Shown here piece after piece: positions 15,893 through 26,611 of a stretch of DNA of 64,000 bases. The notes under the pieces were generated by a model that was not told where the DNA came from, ran no database searches, and saw nothing but the letters and a program-made list of their open reading frames with translations. The translations under genes were made by a program, and so were the position numbers. Source of the stretch: DATMAM01 sp035559995 (GTDB lineage: Bacteria > Desulfobacterota > Binatia > UBA9968); contig DATMAM010000017.1 of the NCBI GenBank assembly GCA_035559995.1, positions 1-64,000 of the forward strand, read 5' to 3'. The stretch's first letter is position 1. Each line of letters opens with the position of its first letter.

Positions 15893-16660
15893 TTATTTTT
15901 CCGGTTTTGCGACCGTCGGTCCGGGGGCGGCGTTTTCCTCTTCCTTTTTTCTCCGGTCGCCTTGCGGGATGATGAGCAGCCTGCGGTACGGACCCTGTCC
16001 CTGGCTGCGCGTGGTAAGCCAGGGGTCGTCTTCCAGAGTGAGGTGAATGATGCGCCGGTCGCGCGCGCTTAAATTGTCCAAGGCGATCGTCCTCCGCTCC
16101 CTTTTTGCGGTCTCGCCGAGCCTGAGCGCCGTATCCTCGAGCTTTTTGCGGTGGCGCTCCCGGTATTGCTCCGTGTCGACGACGAAGCGGATGCCTGCGC
16201 CCTTTTCCTGTTTTGCCACAATTCGCCCGACCACGTACTGAAGGGCCTGCAGCGTCTGCCCTCGGCGCCCGATGAGAAGCCCGCCGTACGGGCCGCGCAC
16301 GTTAAGCACGATTTCATCCGCCGCCTCGCCTTTTTGCGTTTCGACGGTGGCCTCCAGCCCCATGAGACGGAGGATCTCTGCCAAGACGGCGCGCCCTTTT
16401 TCGCCAAGCGCGGCTTTCTGATCTTCCGACAAAGGCTCCTTGGCGGCGCCCTGCTCGTCCGCCTCCTCGCCTTCTTCCAACATCACCGCTTTTCGCAGAG
16501 AAGCGCGCACCCGGGCTTTCTTGCTCCCGATCCCGAGAAAACCCCTGCTCCCCTCTTCCAAGATATCGACCGTGACGCGCTCGCGCTCGACGCGCAGCAC
16601 CTTGAGCGCGTTGTCGATGGCTTCATCAATCGTGTCGCCTTCTGCCTCGACGAAATCCAT
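15893..16660 (-). CDS. jag: KhpB/Jag-type RNA-binding protein (Jag-N, KH, R3H)
   Basis: The 255-residue product has the three Jag parts: an amino-terminal Jag-N domain (GDTIDEAIDNALKVL and EEGSRGFLGIGSKKARV), a KH domain with VRGPYGGLLIGRRGQTLQAL, and a carboxy-terminal R3H domain (NLSARDRRIIHLTL). Relatives bind RNA with KhpA and affect division and envelope growth. GGGAGG nine bases upstream supports ATG 16660. It lies 92 bp after yidC in the conserved rpmH-rnpA-yidD-yidC-jag order. Confidence 0.95.
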   Translation of the reverse strand: MDFVEAEGDTIDEAIDNALKVLRVERERVTVDILEEGSRGFLGIGSKKARVRASLRKAVMLEEGEEADEQGAAKEPLSEDQKAALGEKGRAVLAEILRLMGLEATVETQKGEAADEIVLNVRGPYGGLLIGRRGQTLQALQYVVGRIVAKQEKGAGIRFVVDTEQYRERHRKKLEDTALRLGETAKRERRTIALDNLSARDRRIIHLTLEDDPWLTTRSQGQGPYRRLLIIPQGDRRKKEEENAAPGPTVAKPEK

Positions 16661-16752
16661 AACGTAATACCTCCCAGTTTAGACAGAAACTTGCGACAGA
16701 GACCGCGCCGCCCTCGCTGGCGCTGCCGCAAAGCTGCCTCCGTCGCGGTCGC

Positions 16753-18357
16753 TCATTTCCAACGATCCATCCGGTTCACCACGTATTGCTGCGCGATGCT
16801 CAAGATGTTGTTGACCAGCCAGTAGATCGTCAAGCCCGACGGAAAGTTGATGAACATCACGGTGAACAGGATCGGCATCATCAGCATCATGCGCCGCTGG
16901 TTGGGATCGCCAGCGCTCGGCGTCATCCATTGCTGCAAGAACATGCTCGCGCCCATGAGAATCGTGAGCAGCGGCAGCCCGACCGACCAGCCGCCCAAGT
17001 GAAACGGCAGAGATTCCCAGTCGGGACGCGACAGATCCTTGATCCACAAAAATGGCGCGTGGCGCAGCTCGATCGGGGTCAGCAGAGCATTGTAAAGGCC
17101 GATGAAGACGGGAATCTGCAGGATCATCGGCAGGCAGCCGCCGAGCGGATTGACCTTGTTGCGCCGGTAAAGCTCCATGATCTCGCGGTTGAGCTTTTCG
17201 CGATCGTCCTTGAATTTCTCCTTGAGCCGCTCCATCTGCGGCTGCAGCTTTTGCATTTGCTTCATGGAGACAAAGCTCTTGTGCGTAAGCGGCGCCGTCA
17301 GGAGTTTGATCAAAACCGTAATGAGAATAATGTCGATTCCGTAGCTGCCGGTAAATTGGTGCGAAAAATGCATCAACTGGAGCAGCGGAACGGAAAAGAA
17401 ACGAAACAGTGCCCAACCAAAGTCAATCGAGCGCTCAAGTTCCCTCCCAAACGATGCGAGGACGTCGAACTCCTTGGGGCCAATGAACAAAGTGTAGTGG
17501 TTTTTGAAAGTTGGCCGATCCGGGCTTTTGAGCGCAATCTCCATTGCGATTCGGGAATCGGTCTCCTTGACCGTGACCTTTTCCTCCTTGGTCGTTTCCG
17601 GCAGCACCGCAAAAAGAAAGTACGTGTAGCCGAACCCGGCCCAGGAAACGGTGCCGGTAAACTCTTGGCCCTTTTTTAGCTCTTCGTCGTGCTGGCGGAT
17701 CAAATGGCGATCGACGAGCGCCAGGAATCCCTCGAACTTTGTGTCCGCCGCAGGGCCCTTGGTTGGCGCGGTGACCAAAAGCGCCGCAGCGCTCGGGCTA
17801 CCGGTCACGGTCACGTCCATGCCGACGGCGTAACTCGAGCCGGTAAAGGTGAACTCCTTTCTGATCACCGCCCCTGCCGGCGTTCGCGCCTCGAACCCGA
17901 GGCTCCCTTTGGCGTCCCCGGTAAGCTTGAGATCGCCGCCTAAGACGGCGTAAGTCAGCTCTTCATCGTCGTACTGCGCCGCGCCGTTTAGGCGAATGCC
18001 GAGCGGGTAGCTGATCTCCGGCTGGTGTGAGATCATCTCGACGGGGGGACTGTGCTCCTCGATGGAGGTGCGGTAATCCCTGAGCAGGAAGCTCTTGAGC
18101 CGCCCGCCGCGGCTGGTAAAGACGGCGCTGTACTTGTCGGTTTCAACGCGCACCTCTTGCGCTTGCTCTTGCGCCAAGGCGGGCGCAGGCGGAAGCGCCG
18201 GCTTGATTTCGGGCACCGCCTGGGCCGGCTGTTTTTCTTGCGGTTTTTCGACTTTCGCCGGGGGCGGCTGGGGAGCGTAGTAGCGCGCCACCCATTCCTG
18301 GTAGGCGATGAGAACGATCAAAGAAAGGACGACGGCCAGAAAGGCGCGCTTTTCCAT
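16753..18357 (-). CDS. yidC: Membrane protein insertase YidC
   Basis: The 534-residue product is the Gram-negative form: an amino-terminal TM segment (residues 4-20), a proline-rich linker, a periplasmic domain to about residue 340, and a conserved five-TM insertase domain including SMKQMQKLQPQMERLKEKFK and NPLGGCLPMILQIPVFIGLYNAL. It inserts inner-membrane proteins alone or with SecYEG. The stop of yidD lies 6 bp upstream, and the two are functionally linked. Confidence 0.97.
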   Translation of the reverse strand: MEKRAFLAVVLSLIVLIAYQEWVARYYAPQPPPAKVEKPQEKQPAQAVPEIKPALPPAPALAQEQAQEVRVETDKYSAVFTSRGGRLKSFLLRDYRTSIEEHSPPVEMISHQPEISYPLGIRLNGAAQYDDEELTYAVLGGDLKLTGDAKGSLGFEARTPAGAVIRKEFTFTGSSYAVGMDVTVTGSPSAAALLVTAPTKGPAADTKFEGFLALVDRHLIRQHDEELKKGQEFTGTVSWAGFGYTYFLFAVLPETTKEEKVTVKETDSRIAMEIALKSPDRPTFKNHYTLFIGPKEFDVLASFGRELERSIDFGWALFRFFSVPLLQLMHFSHQFTGSYGIDIILITVLIKLLTAPLTHKSFVSMKQMQKLQPQMERLKEKFKDDREKLNREIMELYRRNKVNPLGGCLPMILQIPVFIGLYNALLTPIELRHAPFLWIKDLSRPDWESLPFHLGGWSVGLPLLTILMGASMFLQQWMTPSAGDPNQRRMMLMMPILFTVMFINFPSGLTIYWLVNNILSIAQQYVVNRMDRWK

Positions 18358-18363
18358 GAGAAC

Positions 18364-18582
18364 TTACGCGACGGGGTCTATGCCGCCGGGATGAAAGGGG
18401 TGACAGCGCAACAGGCGTCTTAGCGCAAGCCAGCAGCCGCGAGCCGAGCCGTATCGGCGGATCGCCTCGAGCGCGTAAGCGGAGCAGCTCGGAAAAAAAC
18501 GGCAACTTGGCGCGAGCCAGGGAGAGACCCAGCGGCGGTACGAGAGCAGGAGCAGAATCAGTCCTTTTTGAAGGATGTTCAT
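18364..18582 (-). CDS. yidD: Membrane protein insertion efficiency factor YidD
   Basis: The 72-residue product has the whole YidD pattern: YRRWVSPWL, CRFFPSCSAYALEAI and LLRCHPFHPGGIDPV with its conserved cysteines. The family is a small membrane-associated protein that assists YidC. ATG at 18582 gives the family's usual length; a frame extension to 18693 overlaps rnpA and is not needed. Confidence 0.93.
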   Translation of the reverse strand: MNILQKGLILLLLSYRRWVSPWLAPSCRFFPSCSAYALEAIRRYGSARGCWLALRRLLRCHPFHPGGIDPVA

Positions 18583-18689
18583 GAACCTTCGGTTCAACCT
18601 GGGCGCTGAAAGCTCTGCGGGCGCGGCGCAGAGGCCCGTCGGCTGCGGACGAAGCCGCGCTCGCGCGGCGCTTTTCAGAACAATGCCGT

Positions 18690-19043
18690 TCATCCAGACT
18701 TAGTCTTGCGCTGGCTCAAGGCTCCTTCCAGCTCGGCGCGCAGCTTCGGCCAAGAGATCTCTGCGGCGTTTTTCTTCGCCACGATGACATAGTCGCGGCC
18801 CGAAGAAAAAACGCGCCGATGCCGGCGAAAGAACTCTCTCAGCAGCCTCTTCAGCCGATTACGGGTGACCGCTTTACCGACCTTCGCGCTGACCGTAATC
18901 CCGAGCCTGCTCTCACCGCCGCCGTCCCCTCTGCTGAATAAAATGAAATGGGCCGTATGAACTCTTTTGCCCGTGCGGAAAAGTTCCTGGAATTCAGAGC
19001 GTTTTGTGAGACGGGCCGTCTTCGGAAAACGTTCTCCCTTCAG
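18690..19043 (-). CDS. rnpA: Ribonuclease P protein component, unusual start
   Basis: The product contains the RnpA core: TKRSEFQELFRTGKRVHT, RLGITVSAKVGKAVTRNRLKRLLREFFR and GRDYVIVAKKNA, and supports the M1 RNA in 5' tRNA processing. No in-frame ATG, GTG or TTG exists between the rpmH stop (19061) and the core. The most probable start is CTG 19043, with AGGCGG about seven bases upstream, giving 117 residues (LKGERFPKTARL...). The frame also runs open through the whole of rpmH to a TTG at 19241 (183 codons), as in Thermus, but the likely rpmH promoter leaves almost no leader for that start. A coupled re-initiation after rpmH is plausible. Confidence 0.9.
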   Translation of the reverse strand: MKGERFPKTARLTKRSEFQELFRTGKRVHTAHFILFSRGDGGGESRLGITVSAKVGKAVTRNRLKRLLREFFRRHRRVFSSGRDYVIVAKKNAAEISWPKLRAELEGALSQRKTKSG

Positions 19044-19060
19044 AGCTAGCCGCCTCGCGC

Positions 19061-19222
19061 TCAGCTGCGGGCTCGCTTGGGGGGGACAACCACGGTCAAT
19101 CTCTTGCGGCCTTTGGCCCTTCTCCGTTTGAGAACTTTTCTCCCTCCGGGAGTGGCCATTCTCGCAAGAAAGCCGTGCGTTCGCTTGCGCCTCACGTTGC
19201 TCGGTTGATAGGTTCGCTTCAT
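19061..19222 (-). CDS. rpmH: 50S ribosomal protein bL34
   Basis: This 53-codon gene encodes MKRTYQPSNVRRKRTHGFLA and onward, with the family's GRKVLKRRRAKGRKRLTV end. ATG 19222 follows a strong AGGAAGGA (19229-19236). It opens the conserved rpmH-rnpA-yidD-yidC-jag run. The carboxy tail VVVPPKRARS is longer than the typical 44-47 residue protein. Confidence 0.97.
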   Translation of the reverse strand: MKRTYQPSNVRRKRTHGFLARMATPGGRKVLKRRRAKGRKRLTVVVPPKRARS

Positions 19223-19252
19223 CGTAGTCCTTCCTGCCCAATCGCCCTTATT

Positions 19253-19281
19253 TTTGAACCACAGCGCCCGGGCTTTGTCAA
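19253..19281 (-). promoter_or_regulatory. Promoter for rpmH-rnpA
   Basis: A perfect TTGACA (19276-19281, minus strand) is followed after 17 bases by TTCAAA (19253-19258), a poor -10 with three of six matches. Transcription would start near 19246, about 25 bases before the rpmH ATG. Confidence 0.5.
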
Positions 19282-19302
19282 TTTCACGGCGAGCGGCGCG
19301 CG

Positions 19303-20310
19303 CTAACCGTGCTCCGCCTTGAGCGAGCGCTGCATCAGATCGGGCACGGCTTCGACGGGGCTTTTCCCTTCGTTCAGCACCAGCTGCATCTGCTCAACGA
19401 TCGGCATCTCCACGCCGAGCCGCTGCGCCAGCCTGTAAACCGCGCCGGTATTTTTGACTCCTTCGGCGACCATCCGCATCTCTCCGACGATCTCCGCGAC
19501 CTTGCGCCCGCGGCCGATCTCAATTCCGACGCGCCGGTTGCGGCTGAGATCGCCCGTACAGGTGAGAACCAGGTCCCCCAGTCCCGAAAGACCCGCGAGC
19601 GTCAGCGGCTCGGCGCCCATCCGCACGGCAAGGCGCGTCATCTCGGCAAGGCCCCGCGTGATGAGCGCCGCCCGGCTGTTTGCGCCGAGCTCAAGCCCGT
19701 CAGAGATTCCCGCCGCAAGCGCGATCACGTTCTTGATCGCGCCGCCCATCTGAACGCCGATAATGTCCCGGGAGGTGTAGGTCCGAAAGCTCTGCGTGCT
19801 GAGGCACGACTGCACTTCATGCGCCACTTCGTCGCTCGCGGCCGCGACCGTGGCGGCGGCCGGAAGCCCGCGCGCAACCTCCGAAGCGAAGGTGGGACCG
19901 GAAAGAAACGCAAGCCGGCCGGCGGCGTCTTGGCCCAGCTCCTCGGTCAACACCTCGCCCATCGTTTTGAGGCTGCCCTCTTCGATCCCCTTGGTCGCGC
20001 ACACCACGAGCGCGCGCGGCCCAAGGAGGGGCCGCACGCGGCGCATGACGGCGCGCACGCCGTGCGACGGGACGGCGCAGATCAAGATTTCTCTGCCGCG
20101 CAGCGCCTCCTCCAAAGAGCACGTGACGGCGAGCGTCGGCGGCACGGCAACTCCCGGAAGGTAAGCGGAGTTCTCGCGCTTTTCGACCAGGTTCCGATAG
20201 GTCTCTTCGCCGCGGCACCAGAGCGTCACCTCGATGTCCCGCTCGCACAGGAGTTTTGCAAGCGCGGTTCCCCAGCCCCCGGCCCCTATGACCCCGACCG
20301 TTTTAGCCAT
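19303..20310 (-). CDS. gpsA: NAD(P)-dependent glycerol-3-phosphate dehydrogenase
   Basis: The 335-residue enzyme reduces dihydroxyacetone phosphate to sn-glycerol 3-phosphate for phospholipid synthesis. The Rossmann motif VIGAGGWGTALAKLL opens the protein; ICAVPSHGVR, CATKGIE, FLSGPTFASEVARGLP, and the catalytic-lysine block GAIKNVIALAAGISDGLELG follow. It lies 59 bp after gyrA on the same strand. Confidence 0.96.
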   Translation of the reverse strand: MAKTVGVIGAGGWGTALAKLLCERDIEVTLWCRGEETYRNLVEKRENSAYLPGVAVPPTLAVTCSLEEALRGREILICAVPSHGVRAVMRRVRPLLGPRALVVCATKGIEEGSLKTMGEVLTEELGQDAAGRLAFLSGPTFASEVARGLPAAATVAAASDEVAHEVQSCLSTQSFRTYTSRDIIGVQMGGAIKNVIALAAGISDGLELGANSRAALITRGLAEMTRLAVRMGAEPLTLAGLSGLGDLVLTCTGDLSRNRRVGIEIGRGRKVAEIVGEMRMVAEGVKNTGAVYRLAQRLGVEMPIVEQMQLVLNEGKSPVEAVPDLMQRSLKAEHG

Positions 20311-20369
20311 GCCCGGGAAAAGCCCGCCGGGGAGCGAGGCGCCGGCGGAAAACGACCCCTGTCGTCCCG

Positions 20370-22841
20370 TTAGCTGCCGTCGGTTTTTGCCATCGAATCG
20401 TCTTCATCGTCCTCCTTCTCCGCCAGCCGGGCGAGCGAGACGACCCGCTCTCCCTCTTCGAGATCGATCAGGCGGACTCCCTGCGTGTTGCGCCCGATGA
20501 CCCGGATGTCCTTCACCCGCAGACGGATGATTTTGCCGCCGTTGGTGACCAGCATGAGCTCGTCGTCTTCCGCCACTTGCTCGACGCCGACGACCGGGCC
20601 GGTTTTATCCGTCACCTTCATCGTGATAATGCCCTTGCCGCCGCGCCCCTGGAGGCGGTACTCCTCGACCGGCGTGCGCTTGCCGTAGCCGTTTTCCGAT
20701 ACCGTGAGGACCTCGGCTCCCTGGTCGACAATCACCATGCTCACCACGGCATCGCCCTGGTCGAGACGCATACCCACCACCCCGTAGGTCCCGCGTCCCG
20801 TGGGCCGCACCTGCTCCTCCTTGAAGCGAATCGCCTGGCCTCCGCGAGTGGAAAGGACAATGTCGCGCTGGCCGTCGGTGAGCGCAACCCCGATGACTTC
20901 GTCTCCCTCTTCCAGAGCGATCGCGCGGATGCCATGGGTGCGCGGGTTGGCATAGGCCATCAGCTCGGTCTTTTTGATCAGGCCTTTTTTGGTGGCAAAG
21001 ACGACAAAGCGTCCGGCCTGAAACTCGCGCACCGGCAAAAACGCGGAGATCTTTTCCCCCGGCCCCAGCGGCAGCAGGTTCACGATCGGGCGGCCGCGCG
21101 CCGCGCGGTTCGCCTGCGGCAGCTCGTGCACTTTGATCCAGTAGACCTTGCCGATGGTGGTAAAGAACAAAATCGAGGAGTGCGCCGAAGCGATGAACAG
21201 GTCCGCGACGAAGTCCTCGTCGCGCGTCGTCGCGCCGATCTTGCCTTTGCCGCCGCGGCGCTGGGCGCGGTAAGCCGCGGCCGGGTTGCGCTTGATGTAG
21301 CCTTCGTGCGAGATCGTCACGACCATGTCCTCGTCGACGATCAGATCCTCGATCGAGATCTCCTCGGACTCGGCCACGATCTGAGTCCGCCGCTCGTCGC
21401 TGTACTTCTGCTTGATCGCCCGCAATTCCTCGACGATGATCTGGTAAATCTCCTTCTCGCTTCCCAGAATCCCCCGCAATTTGGCGATGAGCTCGAGGGT
21501 TTGCGTGCGCTCTTCGAGGACCTTGTCGCGCTCGAGCCCGGTCAGCGCCTGCAGGCGCATCTCGAGAATCGCGCGCGCCTGGGCCTCCGAGAGGCCGAAA
21601 TTTTCCATCAGGCCCTCGCGCGCGGCTCTCGGGTCTTTCGCGCCGCGGATGAGCGCAATCACCGCGTCGAGATGGTCGAGCGCGATTTTGAGGCCTTCCA
21701 GAATATGCAGCCGCTCTTCGGCCTTGCGCAGATCGTAGGCCGTGCGGCGGATCACGACCTCTCTGCGGTGATCGAGAAACGCTCTGAGGACCTCTTTGAG
21801 GTTAAGAAGCTTCGGCCTGCCGTCGACGATCGCGAGCATGTTGACGCCGAACGATTCCTGGAGCGCGGTGTGCTTGTAAAGCTGATTGATGATCACGTCG
21901 GGAAACGCGTCGCGCTTGAGCTCGAGCACGATGCGCATGCCTTCGCGGTCCGATTCGTCGCGCAGATCGGCCACGCCCTCGAGCTTTTTCTCGTTGACGA
22001 GCGCGGCGATCTGTTCGATGAGCCGCTTTTTGATCACCAGATACGGGATCTCGCTGATGACGATCTGCTCTCGACCCGTGCGCGGCACCGTCTCGGTAAA
22101 CACCTTGCCGCGCATCTGGATGATCCCTTTGCCCTCGCGGTAGGCCTGCAGGATCGCCTCCCGGCCGTAGATAAAGCCGCCCGTGGGAAAATCCGGCCCC
22201 GGGATGTAGCTCATAAGCTCGTCGACCGTGATCTCGGGATTCTCGACCAGAGCGATCAGCCCGTCGATGACCTCGCCGAGATTGTGCGGCGGGATGTTGG
22301 TCGCCATTCCGACCGCGATCCCGGCGGCGCCGTTGATCAGCAGATTGGGAATGCGCGACGGCAGCACGGTCGGCTCTCGGAGCGTGTCGTCGTAGTTGGC
22401 CGTGAAATCGACCGTGTCTTTTTCGATGTCGGCAAGGATTTCCTCGGCGATCTCGGCCATGCGCACTTCGGTGTAGCGCATCGCCGCCGGCGGGTCGTCG
22501 TCGATGCTGCCCCAGTTGCCCTGTCCGTCCAGCAGCGGGTAGCGCATCGAAAAGTCCTGCACCAGCCGCACGATCGTGTCATAGATCGCGGCGTCCCCGT
22601 GCGGGTGGTAGTTCTTCATGACCTCGCCGACGATCCCGGCGCTCTTGCGGTAGCGCTTGTCGTGCGTGAGGCCCATCTCGTACATCGCGTACAGCACGCG
22701 GCGGTGAACCGGCTTAAGCCCGTCGCGCACGTCGGGCAGGGCGCGGCTGATGATGACGCTCATGGCGTAATCCATGAACGACTGCCGCATCTCGTCTTCG
22801 ATGTAGACGGGAACTTTCTGCTGTTTGGGAGTCGCTTCCAT
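20370..22841 (-). CDS. gyrA: DNA gyrase subunit A
   Basis: The 823-residue subunit breaks and rejoins DNA. The catalytic tyrosine is Tyr123 in AAMRYTEVRM. The quinolone pocket reads HGDAAIYD, with alanine (residue 84) where E. coli has Ser83 and the acidic Asp88 retained. The GyrA box QRRGGKG near residue 540, needed for DNA wrapping, marks it as gyrase and not topoisomerase IV. The carboxy tail ends in an acidic EKEDDEDD stretch. It follows gyrB by 103 bp. Confidence 0.97.
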   Translation of the reverse strand: MEATPKQQKVPVYIEDEMRQSFMDYAMSVIISRALPDVRDGLKPVHRRVLYAMYEMGLTHDKRYRKSAGIVGEVMKNYHPHGDAAIYDTIVRLVQDFSMRYPLLDGQGNWGSIDDDPPAAMRYTEVRMAEIAEEILADIEKDTVDFTANYDDTLREPTVLPSRIPNLLINGAAGIAVGMATNIPPHNLGEVIDGLIALVENPEITVDELMSYIPGPDFPTGGFIYGREAILQAYREGKGIIQMRGKVFTETVPRTGREQIVISEIPYLVIKKRLIEQIAALVNEKKLEGVADLRDESDREGMRIVLELKRDAFPDVIINQLYKHTALQESFGVNMLAIVDGRPKLLNLKEVLRAFLDHRREVVIRRTAYDLRKAEERLHILEGLKIALDHLDAVIALIRGAKDPRAAREGLMENFGLSEAQARAILEMRLQALTGLERDKVLEERTQTLELIAKLRGILGSEKEIYQIIVEELRAIKQKYSDERRTQIVAESEEISIEDLIVDEDMVVTISHEGYIKRNPAAAYRAQRRGGKGKIGATTRDEDFVADLFIASAHSSILFFTTIGKVYWIKVHELPQANRAARGRPIVNLLPLGPGEKISAFLPVREFQAGRFVVFATKKGLIKKTELMAYANPRTHGIRAIALEEGDEVIGVALTDGQRDIVLSTRGGQAIRFKEEQVRPTGRGTYGVVGMRLDQGDAVVSMVIVDQGAEVLTVSENGYGKRTPVEEYRLQGRGGKGIITMKVTDKTGPVVGVEQVAEDDELMLVTNGGKIIRLRVKDIRVIGRNTQGVRLIDLEEGERVVSLARLAEKEDDEDDSMAKTDGS

Positions 22842-22880
22842 GCCTAGGGTCGGGGGCTCAAAGAATCAACCATTCAAAAG

Positions 22881-22906
22881 GTTCAGGCCGTTGCGGCCAC
22901 TTGAAC
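22881..22906 (-). terminator. Hairpin in the gyrB-gyrA gap
   Basis: GTTCAGGCC (22881-22889) can pair with GGCC (22895-22898) and TGAAC (22902-22906) around a GTTGC loop with a 3-base bulge. Read on the minus strand the stem is followed by CTTTTG, so it could partly terminate or stabilise the gyrB message. Confidence 0.35.
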
Positions 22907-22944
22907 TATTTGAACGGTTTTAAGCCTTTCGAACAGCTTTTGGC

Positions 22945-25374
<2,430 letters not shown>

Positions 25375-25444
25375 AGGCTCCTACCGGCAGCAGTAAATTT
25401 CTCTCGAAATCTCGGCTACTTACGAAAATTAAACCGGCACAAAA

Positions 25445-25473
25445 AGTATACTTGAAAGGGGCCGAAAAGTAAA
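25445..25473 (-). promoter_or_regulatory. Promoter for gyrB-gyrA
   Basis: On the minus strand TTTACT (25468-25473), 17 bases, then TATACT (25445-25450) gives a good sigma-70-like promoter, about 70 bases before the gyrB ATG in an AT-rich region. Confidence 0.6.
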
Positions 25474-25515
25474 GCGAAAAGGCCCCCTGGTAAGGACGAA
25501 TTTTTGGCCGAAAAC

Positions 25516-25536
25516 CGGCAATTTTTGCCGCTTTTT
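25516..25536 (+). terminator. Intrinsic-terminator-like hairpin
   Basis: CGGCAA (25516-25521), TTT, TTGCCG (25525-25530), then CTTTTT: a perfect 6-bp stem with a T tract on the plus strand. On the minus strand the same stem is followed by GTTTTC, so it may also end the upstream SpoIIM-like operon. Nearby CGGCAAAACGGCG adds to a hairpin-rich spacer (25500-25618) without genes. Confidence 0.4.
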
Positions 25537-25618
25537 AAGCTCGGCAAAACGGCGTTTTTTGGCTGCTCGTTCGGGCTCGAAAAAAGGGTCTAAATTTGCT
25601 CCGGCTTGCGGGTTTGGC

Positions 25619-26608
25619 TTAGGCGGCCGGTTTTTTTCCCGCTGGCGCGCCGTCAGACCTGCGGCCGGCGGCCAGAAAATAGACCGCCCAAGCGGCCACG
25701 CTGGCGCCGAGAATCGCAAGGCGCGTGTTGTAATCGATGCTGCTTGGCGAGACAAATCCCTCAATCAGCCCCGCAACGACGAGCATCGCCATGGAGCCGA
25801 TCTCGATCACGAGCGCATCCCGGCCGGCGCGCTTTAACGCCGTGCTGCGCCGGACCTCTCCCGGCGCGAGGATCGCTCCCGCGAGCAAGTAACCCGCCGC
25901 GCCTGCAAGGCAGATCGCCAGCAACTCCGTCGCCCCGTGCGGCATGATCCAACCCCAGAGCGCCCGCTCATTGCCTGCGAGCGTCATCCAGCCCGCCACC
26001 GCGCCCAGGTGAACGCCGTTGAAGATCAGGAGCAAGGTTGTGCCGATGCCGGCGGTGAGCCCGAAGCCGAACGCGAGCAGCGTGACCTGAACATTGTTGG
26101 TGATGATCGCGGAGGAAACGACCGGACGGGCGAGGCCGGGAATGCTGTGAAGATTTTCTTCGTGCGCGGGATCGAAGTCGAGAAATCCTTCGCTCACGAG
26201 GTCGTAGCCGAGAAGCGGATGGAGCTTTACCGCGACATAGCTGCCCGCCGCCGGGAGAAAGAACACCGCCGCCGCCAGAGCGACGGCCCAGAGATTTCTT
26301 CGAACCGCGGCCGCGAAGCCGCCGAACCACCCGGCTCCCGGCGCCGCTCGCTCGCGCATCTGGCCGTAGAGGAGGTTGTGGCCCGTAACCGCGATCCGGT
26401 TCAGCTGATCGATTGTGGATCTGGGCGCGCCGAGCGAGCGGGCGCGGGCGAGATCGGCGATCAGCGTCTGGTATTCATCGATCAGGCTTGAAAGCTCATC
26501 CGGGCTCAACTGGCGCAGCGAGGAGCGGCCGCGGCGAAGAAGCCCTTGCGCCCGCTCATAAAATCCGCGCCATCTCGCCTGCTTGTCTTCTGCGCTTGGG
26601 CTTGCCAT
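25619..26608 (-). CDS. SpoIIM-like (DUF95) membrane protein
   Basis: The 329-residue product has a soluble amino region (about 100 residues) and a five- or six-helix membrane domain with TNNVQVTLLAFGFGLTAGIGT, NGVHLGAVAGWM and WGWIMPHGATELLAICLAGAAG, the SpoIIM/DUF95 core. In Bacillus SpoIIM acts in engulfment, but the family is common in non-sporulators, usually beside RDD, MoxR and DUF58 genes as here. It starts 3 bp after the RDD gene and ends the operon. Confidence 0.85.
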   Translation of the reverse strand: MASPSAEDKQARWRGFYERAQGLLRRGRSSLRQLSPDELSSLIDEYQTLIADLARARSLGAPRSTIDQLNRIAVTGHNLLYGQMRERAAPGAGWFGGFAAAVRRNLWAVALAAAVFFLPAAGSYVAVKLHPLLGYDLVSEGFLDFDPAHEENLHSIPGLARPVVSSAIITNNVQVTLLAFGFGLTAGIGTTLLLIFNGVHLGAVAGWMTLAGNERALWGWIMPHGATELLAICLAGAAGYLLAGAILAPGEVRRSTALKRAGRDALVIEIGSMAMLVVAGLIEGFVSPSSIDYNTRLAILGASVAAWAVYFLAAGRRSDGAPAGKKPAA

Positions 26609-26611
26609 CGC

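Noticed and set aside
14210..16072. Long plus-strand open frame opposite proS and ispG
   Set aside because: It is antisense to two well-supported genes and its peptide has no recognisable family pattern; high GC content makes long antisense frames common.
20577..22847. 756-codon plus-strand frame opposite gyrA
   Set aside because: Shadow of gyrA codon usage; no ribosome site and composition rich in Arg, His and Asp as expected for antisense frames.
25619..26608. SpoIIM as evidence of sporulation
   Set aside because: The DUF95 family is frequent in non-spore-formers beside MoxR and RDD genes, and no other sporulation gene is present.
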